Source: Natrialbaceae archaeon B1-Br10_E2g27 (GTDB lineage Archaea; Halobacteriota; Halobacteria; Halobacteriales; Natrialbaceae). Taken from it: a stretch of DNA of 10,436 nt. The stretch spans positions 1 through 10,436 of the forward strand of contig LKMM01000061.1 of assembly GCA_001563885.1 (NCBI GenBank), written 5' to 3'. The notes beneath the pieces are model-generated. The model saw nothing but the letters and a program-made list of their open reading frames with translations, was not told the origin of the DNA and ran no database searches. Positions 5,749-10,436 of the stretch are shown in pieces (the first letter of the stretch is position 1; every line of letters starts with the position of its first letter). Both the position numbers and the translations under genes were made by a program.

Positions 5749-7331
5749 AAGAAGAGACCACAACTCATGTGTTCATCGAATCCGTCGATATCCTTCTCGT
5801 CGATGATGACGCTGTCTGGACGCGAGCAACCGCAAGTTTACTCGAGCACGCCGTCGATGCCTTCCGTGTCGAAACCGCCTCGAGTCTCGAGGATGGACAG
5901 CGTCGGTATGCAGCGACCGAGCCAGACTGTGTGGTCTGTGACTACCAACTCGGGGACGGAACCGGACTCGACCTCCTCGAAACCGTGCGAGCAGACCACC
6001 CGGCACGCCCGTTTATTCTCGTGACCGGCCGGGGCGACGAACACCTCGCCAGTACAGCCATCCACAACGACGTGACCGATTACGTAATTAAAGCCCACGA
6101 CGAGGATGCAGCGCTTCTTGCAGACTGCATCGCGACTGCCGTCGACGCCTCCCGAACCGAACGCGCACTCGAGCGTGAACGAGAAAGCAAAGCCTCGATT
6201 CTCGAGTTGTTGCGAGCGACGACTGACGAACGAACGCTGTGTCAGGAGTTTTGTACGATCCTCGTCGAAAATCATGGCTACAGTTGTGCCTGGATTGGCA
6301 CCAAAACCAGCGAGCGCGGGCTCATCACCCAAGTTGCCGCCGGTCCCGAACCTATCGTTGATGATCTCGTACAGACGCCGACAACGGCCGAAAAGACACC
6401 TGCTCTCGAGGCAGCAGCGTCGAACGAGAGCGTGGTCTGGGACCTCACGGACCAATCCACTGCGTGGGCAGCCAACGCACGCGCACACGACCTCGAGCGC
6501 GCTGCTGGTATCCCAATCCAGCACGAAGGCATCCGCTTTGGCGTTCTCGGGGTCTACGCCACTGGCCGACCACCACTGGACGAGACGAACCTCGAGTCAT
6601 TGAACGCGTTCGCTGAAACGCTTGGATATGCACTACACACTGCCGATTTCACGCACTCGATGGGACCGGATGAGACGGTGACCGTTGACATCGAGCTAAC
6701 AGACACTACTGCCCCGCTGTGTGCTCTCGGACATCGGCTTCCCGATGGAACCCGGCTTGTCGTCCTCTCAACTGTCGTTCGAAACGATGACACAACGTTG
6801 TATTTCCTCCGACTCGAGGGAGCGAACGAACAGGCCGTTGCCGACGCTGTCGCTTTGAGTGACGAAGTTGAATTCGCAAATGATGGCTCGACAGCGACGG
6901 GTTCGACGGTCCAATGTGGACTCATTGCGACGGAACCGACCCCGGAATCGACGCTGACAGCAACCGGTGGATCCGTTCAACAGACCGTCGTCGAAGACAC
7001 AACTGCCGCAATCACGGCTGAACTCCCCGACCACGGAACCGTCTCCACGGCTGCAGATGCGTTGGAATCCATCTACGAGAACGTCATCGTTACCGCCATC
7101 CGGCAAGACACCCAGCCAGAACCACTCGGCACGGTCGAAACACTTCTCGAGCCGATGACGACAAAGCAAGCAGACGCACTCCGACACGCCTACGCCGCAG
7201 GCTTTTTTGAACACCCTCGAGAGACCACAATGACCGAACTCGCAGCCCAATTCGGCGTGACACGGCAGACCGTAACCCACCATCTCAGAGCGGCCGAACG
7301 AAAACTCCTCGATCAAATTCTTGAGAGCTAA
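5745..7331 (+). CDS. Response regulator: receiver-GAF-BAT domain-HTH_10 transcription factor
   Basis: This 528-residue protein is probably a DNA-binding two-component regulator of the bacterio-opsin activator type. The receiver domain spans about residues 14-125, with acidic pocket D20-D22, phosphoacceptor D66 in VVCDYQLGDGTG, T94 and K116, so phosphorylation looks possible. A charged helix (about 130-150) leads to a GAF domain (about 150-310, including GYSCAWIG and AAGIPIQHEGIRFGVLGVYA) that may bind a small ligand. A BAT-type central domain follows (about 315-465). The C-terminal HTH_10 reads MTTKQADALRHAYAAGFFE, PRETTMTELAAQFGVTRQT and HHLRAAERKLL. The start is GTG, chosen for its GAGGGAG site. 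The gene is divergent from the surface protein and convergent with the kinase. Targets are unknown; the shared upstream region makes the surface gene and itself candidates. Confidence 0.9.
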   Translation: MKEETTTHVFIESVDILLVDDDAVWTRATASLLEHAVDAFRVETASSLEDGQRRYAATEPDCVVCDYQLGDGTGLDLLETVRADHPARPFILVTGRGDEHLASTAIHNDVTDYVIKAHDEDAALLADCIATAVDASRTERALERERESKASILELLRATTDERTLCQEFCTILVENHGYSCAWIGTKTSERGLITQVAAGPEPIVDDLVQTPTTAEKTPALEAAASNESVVWDLTDQSTAWAANARAHDLERAAGIPIQHEGIRFGVLGVYATGRPPLDETNLESLNAFAETLGYALHTADFTHSMGPDETVTVDIELTDTTAPLCALGHRLPDGTRLVVLSTVVRNDDTTLYFLRLEGANEQAVADAVALSDEVEFANDGSTATGSTVQCGLIATEPTPESTLTATGGSVQQTVVEDTTAAITAELPDHGTVSTAADALESIYENVIVTAIRQDTQPEPLGTVETLLEPMTTKQADALRHAYAAGFFEHPRETTMTELAAQFGVTRQTVTHHLRAAERKLLDQILES

Positions 7332-7373
7332 CGGATTCTGGTCACATCGCACGTGCGTTGGTCTTCCAAACGG
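7332..7373. other. Convergent intergenic gap
   Basis: These 42 bases separate the regulator stop (TAA) from the kinase stop (TAG on the minus strand). I see no T-tract terminator. The only notable element is a 10-base palindrome CGCACGTGCG at 7348-7357, too tight to form a good stem-loop. Confidence 0.6.
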
Positions 7374-10076
7374 CTAGAGTCGTTGTATTTCGTCTCGGCG
7401 TTCTGTACGGTCACCGTGATCGACTGTCTCGACAGTAAACCGCACACCGCCACCATCTCGGTCATCCACAGCAATCGACCAGCCGTGGGCTTCGATGATG
7501 TTCCGAACGATTGCAAGTCCAATACCTGATCCATCACTCGTGCTCATGCCGTATTCGAAAATCTCGTCGCCCTGTTCAGGTCGGATTCCGGGGCCATCAT
7601 CAGCGACGTAAAACCCGTTCTCGTGAGTTCCAACCCACACCGTGGACGCCGACTCAGCCGTTCCGACGGCGTGTTCGGTAACGTTTCCTAACAGGTTCTC
7701 GAACACCTGCTGAAGACGACGTGGGTCAGCCCGGACAGTCATGCTGTCTTCGACGACCAACTCGAGGGCATCCGGGTCGACGACGTCCCATGCGGCCCGT
7801 GCAACCGTCTCGAGCTCACACACCACGGGCGACTCAACGTTCGTACTCTCACGGGCCATCCGTGGGAGATGTTCAGTGAACTTCTCGAGCCGGTCGACTG
7901 TCAGGTTCAAATCCACAAGCGACTGTTCGACCGGTTCCGGCGGGTCCTCGAGTTCGATTTCGAGCAGTGTGAGGTGTTTACTTGCACTCGATAGCGGCGT
8001 TCGTAGATCGTGGGAAATAACCTGTGCCAGCCGCTCGAGCCACTGATTTTGGGTTTCGATACGTGTTTCGTACTGCTTTTGATCGGTGATATCTCGAGTG
8101 AGCGTCAACAGCCCATAGAGGGTTCCGTCATCGTCGGTAACCGGGGCTGTATACCGACTGAACCAGCGCCCGTCAGCCAACTGCAGCTCCATCTGATGTG
8201 GTTCGAACGGTGGCTCATGTAACTGGTCGGTCGCCTCGAGAAACGCTTCGGGGTCCGCAACCGAATCCAACACGTGTTCGACTGCTGCTCGGTCGTCGTT
8301 TGCCTCGAGAAGATCTATGGGGATACCCCAGAGCTCACGAAACTGTCTGTTGTGCCAGAGAATTTCACGGTCTCGGCTCGTCACCAAAACACCCGCATTT
8401 ATTGACTCGGCTACCGCCTCGAATAACGCTGTCTGATATTGAAGCTCTTGTTCACGAGCTTTCCGTTTGGTTATATCGGTGCCAGCGAGAAGCACCCGGG
8501 AGAAGTCATCACTACTGGATGCAGGAACAATCGTATCAACAAGTTCGTACCGATGTTCGCCATCGAGAGTGCGATACATCGTCTCGGCTCGAGAGCGTCG
8601 GTTCCCCTTGAGCAACTTTTCGAAGAGGTGTCTACTCGACTCGAAGGCTTGCTCGGTCAAGATTTCGTCAAGCCGAGCCATGAGCTCCGGTTTCGAACTC
8701 GCACCGTAGGCTTCGACAGCAGTGTGGTTTACATCGACCACCTCGATCGTTTCGAACAGTTGCCGATGCTCTTCGGGATGTGCCTCGAGATACGAAGCGA
8801 ACTCTGCAGGGTCATCGACGAGCTCGTTGGCACGACTGATCGCCTCCGAGAGGTCTTCTTCCCACAACACGAGTGGGCTGTGTTCGAACAGCGACCGATA
8901 CCGCTCGCGGCTTCGCTCGAGTTGGTCAGTTCGCTCCTGAAGCCGGGCTGTTGTCCGTTCTAACTCTATTTCTCGCTGTTTGCGACGGTCGATTTCTTCG
9001 GTGAGTCGTTCGTTTTGGTCCTCGAGTTGCGCTGCTTGGGCTTCGAGCCGGCACTTGCGCTCGACAGCCGTTGTCACGTCTCTGAAGACGATTATTTGAC
9101 CGAAGGCGTCGTGGGGTCCGTCATCGGGCAGCACAGACGAAATTTTCAGATCATAGTGTCTGGTGTCGCCATTTCGCTCGAGGGCAAGTCGCGGTTCCTC
9201 ATCGGTTGGTAATCCATCGTCGAGTTCGGGATACGCCGCTAGCAGGCTCTCAAGAGAGCGACCGATGACATCGCCGTCAACATCGAATAGTTCCATCGCC
9301 GGCGGATTCAGGTCAACGACAGTATCGTCAGCAGTGATCGCAATGACTGGGTCCTCCATGCTGCCCATGAGCGTCTGCCGAGAGACTGGAACCGTCTCGA
9401 GGAGATCGTGTTTGAACAGTCCCCAGAGGACGAGCCCACAATAGGTCACGATACCAACAGTCGCGATGTCGAAGAGGGGATGAATTGGTGCGACGGACTG
9501 CCACAGAAACGAGCCAATCAAGACGGTTAGACCGCCGATGAGGATGAGCGTTTGCGTCAAGTAGATCCCATGTATATCTCCGAGACTTGCGAGGAGCATC
9601 CCAGTTGCAGCAGTTCCAATCCCCAATCCTACCGTCACATGGACCCAGAACAGCGGACCTGCGACACCGATGTACCCCCCAGCAACTGTGAGTTGGTCGG
9701 CGATCACGAGTCCGTGCAGCGGATCAGTAAGCGAGATTAGTGCGTTGATCAGCACGTAGCCTGCAAATAGACCGACGACGACTGGATGACGAAACTGCTC
9801 GCGCTGGGTAAACTCGGCTGCAATATAGAACGCACCGACAGCGATGATTGCGCCGAGTGGATACCGGATATTATTGAGCAACTGCCAGATCACCGGGTCG
9901 GAAACGAACGTTCTGACAACAGTTGCAAGCGTATATCCACTCGCGCCAACAGCTGTTGCAAACACTGGCAACCCGAGCCGTTGGTCACGGTATCTCTGCA
10001 CGATGGCAACAATCAAAACAGCGACTCCAACACAAATGCCTTCAACAACTGAGAGCGCAACCACCGTCTGGTCCAT
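7374..10076 (-). CDS. Membrane sensor histidine kinase, 7TM-PAS-coiled coil-PAS-PAS-HisKA-HATPase_c
   Basis: This 900-residue kinase starts with seven hydrophobic helices (about residues 4-27, 34-58, 69-90, 97-117, 139-165, 170-195, 201-221), matching the HisKA_7TM N-terminal sensor. PAS1 covers about 239-335 (SMEDPVIAITADDTVVDLNP) and is followed by an EQR-rich coiled coil (335-400). PAS2 (about 393-538) is the variant starting SLFEHSPLVLWEEDLSEA, with a helical insert before VVDVNHTAVEAYGA. PAS3 is about 540-665. HisKA has the H-box ISHDLRTPLSSA with His689. HATPase_c has an N-box-like NLLGNVTEH, VADDGPGI, FEYGMSTSDGSGIGLAIV and EAHGW. It should autophosphorylate and pass phosphate to a separate receiver, since it has none. 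The start at 10076 is preferred because a TATA-like element lies about 28 bases upstream; ATG at 10118 would add 14 residues. The adjacent regulator is a plausible but unproven partner. Confidence 0.92.
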   Translation of the reverse strand: MDQTVVALSVVEGICVGVAVLIVAIVQRYRDQRLGLPVFATAVGASGYTLATVVRTFVSDPVIWQLLNNIRYPLGAIIAVGAFYIAAEFTQREQFRHPVVVGLFAGYVLINALISLTDPLHGLVIADQLTVAGGYIGVAGPLFWVHVTVGLGIGTAATGMLLASLGDIHGIYLTQTLILIGGLTVLIGSFLWQSVAPIHPLFDIATVGIVTYCGLVLWGLFKHDLLETVPVSRQTLMGSMEDPVIAITADDTVVDLNPPAMELFDVDGDVIGRSLESLLAAYPELDDGLPTDEEPRLALERNGDTRHYDLKISSVLPDDGPHDAFGQIIVFRDVTTAVERKCRLEAQAAQLEDQNERLTEEIDRRKQREIELERTTARLQERTDQLERSRERYRSLFEHSPLVLWEEDLSEAISRANELVDDPAEFASYLEAHPEEHRQLFETIEVVDVNHTAVEAYGASSKPELMARLDEILTEQAFESSRHLFEKLLKGNRRSRAETMYRTLDGEHRYELVDTIVPASSSDDFSRVLLAGTDITKRKAREQELQYQTALFEAVAESINAGVLVTSRDREILWHNRQFRELWGIPIDLLEANDDRAAVEHVLDSVADPEAFLEATDQLHEPPFEPHQMELQLADGRWFSRYTAPVTDDDGTLYGLLTLTRDITDQKQYETRIETQNQWLERLAQVISHDLRTPLSSASKHLTLLEIELEDPPEPVEQSLVDLNLTVDRLEKFTEHLPRMARESTNVESPVVCELETVARAAWDVVDPDALELVVEDSMTVRADPRRLQQVFENLLGNVTEHAVGTAESASTVWVGTHENGFYVADDGPGIRPEQGDEIFEYGMSTSDGSGIGLAIVRNIIEAHGWSIAVDDRDGGGVRFTVETVDHGDRTERRDEIQRL

Positions 10077-10100
10077 TACTAGGCGGTTGTTGGATGGTAG

Positions 10101-10108
10101 ACAAATAG
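10101..10108 (-). promoter_or_regulatory. TATA-like element for the histidine kinase
   Basis: On the minus strand this reads CTATTTGT, centred about 28 bases before ATG 10076. The spacing suits a leaderless transcript. The upstream ATG at 10118 has no comparable element at the right distance. Confidence 0.4.
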
Positions 10109-10184
10109 GTTCACCCATTACACTTGTACTGGCTACTAATCGACCCGAGCGTCTCTTCGTGACCGAATGTCATCTCCCCCATGG

Positions 10185-10213
10185 CTAAGTATGTGATCAT
10201 CATTAGATATGAT
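10185..10213 (+). promoter_or_regulatory. Candidate promoter/operator of the PadR-like gene
   Basis: CTAAGTAT (10185-10192) is centred about 25 bases before ATG 10214. An inverted repeat ATCAT-tagat-ATGAT (10199-10213) directly abuts that start codon, which could be an autoregulatory site. Both elements are weak and rest on position only. Confidence 0.25.
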
Positions 10214-10436
10214 ATGTATGATTTGACTGGCTTCCAGCGTGACTTGCTGTACGTAATCGCAGGCCTCACCGATCCGCACGGATTAGCGGTCAAAGAGGAG
10301 GTAGAAGATTCGTATAAAAAGGCGATCCATCACGGGCGTCTCTATCCGAACCTCGATACGTTGGTCGAAAAAGGCCTTGTCGAGAAGGGGCAGGCCGACC
10401 TCCGCACGAACATTTACTCGATAACGCGGCGTGGCA
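10214..10436 (+). CDS. PadR-like winged-helix transcriptional regulator (partial, C-terminus beyond right edge)
   Basis: Seventy-four codons are visible. The sequence starts MYDLTGFQRDLLYVIAGL, then DPHGLAVKEEVEDSY, IHHGRLYPNLDTLVEKGLV and RTNIYSITRRG. This matches the winged helix-turn-helix of small haloarchaeal PadR-family regulators, where RLYPNLDTLVEKGLVEKG is the recognition helix and the start of the wing. Such proteins are usually short cytosolic dimeric repressors. The start at 10214 is chosen because related proteins begin at the M(Y/H)DLTGFQRDLL motif. An in-frame ATG at 10181 would add 11 residues (MAKYVIIIRYD). It is divergent from the kinase. Its ligand and targets cannot be told from this sequence. 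Confidence 0.85.
   Translation, partial: MYDLTGFQRDLLYVIAGLTDPHGLAVKEEVEDSYKKAIHHGRLYPNLDTLVEKGLVEKGQADLRTNIYSITRRG

Noticed and set aside
5838..6524. Minus-strand 228-residue frame opposite the regulator
   Set aside because: It lies inside the well-supported receiver-GAF coding sequence, is cysteine- and arginine-rich, and shows no recognisable domain.
7348..7357. Palindrome CGCACGTGCG as a terminator
   Set aside because: It leaves at most a three-base-pair stem with a four-base loop and no T-tract follows.
10077..10118. ATG at 10118 as the kinase start
   Set aside because: It would add 14 polar residues before the first membrane helix and would place the TATA-like CTATTTGT inside the coding region. 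ATG 10076 fits a leaderless start.

Overview
The window looks like chromosomal DNA of a haloarchaeon (class Halobacteria). The proteins are strongly acidic. The regulator has the bacterio-opsin-activator/HTH_10 architecture typical of this class. The partial gene at the right edge closely resembles the small PadR-like regulators common in haloarchaea. Two genes appear to use leaderless starts about 25 bases after a TATA-like element. Frequent CTCGAG in the regulatory genes would fit Natrialbales, but that is a weak inference.

Layout. (1) Positions 5377 to 1 (minus strand, running off the left edge) are one uninterrupted reading frame of at least 1792 codons. I checked it codon by codon and found no in-frame stop. 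It encodes a secreted surface protein: signal peptide, four tandem GLUG modules with about 25 GLUG units in all, a CARDB-like domain and two Ig-like domains, the last cut by the window edge. (2) Positions 5378-5658 are a divergent control region with candidate TATA boxes, a TGGCCAC repeat cluster, a TACGCATA direct repeat and a hairpin covering the surface gene's ribosome binding site. (3) On the plus strand, a possible 29-codon leader ORF (5659-5748) overlaps by GTGA a 528-residue regulator (5745-7331) of the form receiver-GAF-BAT-HTH_10. (4) Convergent to it, after a 42-base gap, a 900-residue membrane histidine kinase (7374-10076, minus strand) has seven membrane helices, three PAS domains, a coiled coil, HisKA and HATPase_c. 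(5) A second divergent region (10077-10213) leads to a PadR-like regulator that runs off the right edge.

How it may work together. The kinase has no receiver of its own and the neighbouring regulator has an intact receiver, so they may be a two-component pair, although they are convergent rather than co-transcribed. The regulator is divergent from the surface-protein gene and shares its control region, so it could control that gene as well as itself. Both links are inference from position. The most distinctive things here are the mosaic, recently duplicated GLUG modules and the layered leader architecture before each of the two divergent genes. I see no RNA genes, CRISPR array, insertion sequence or clear terminator.
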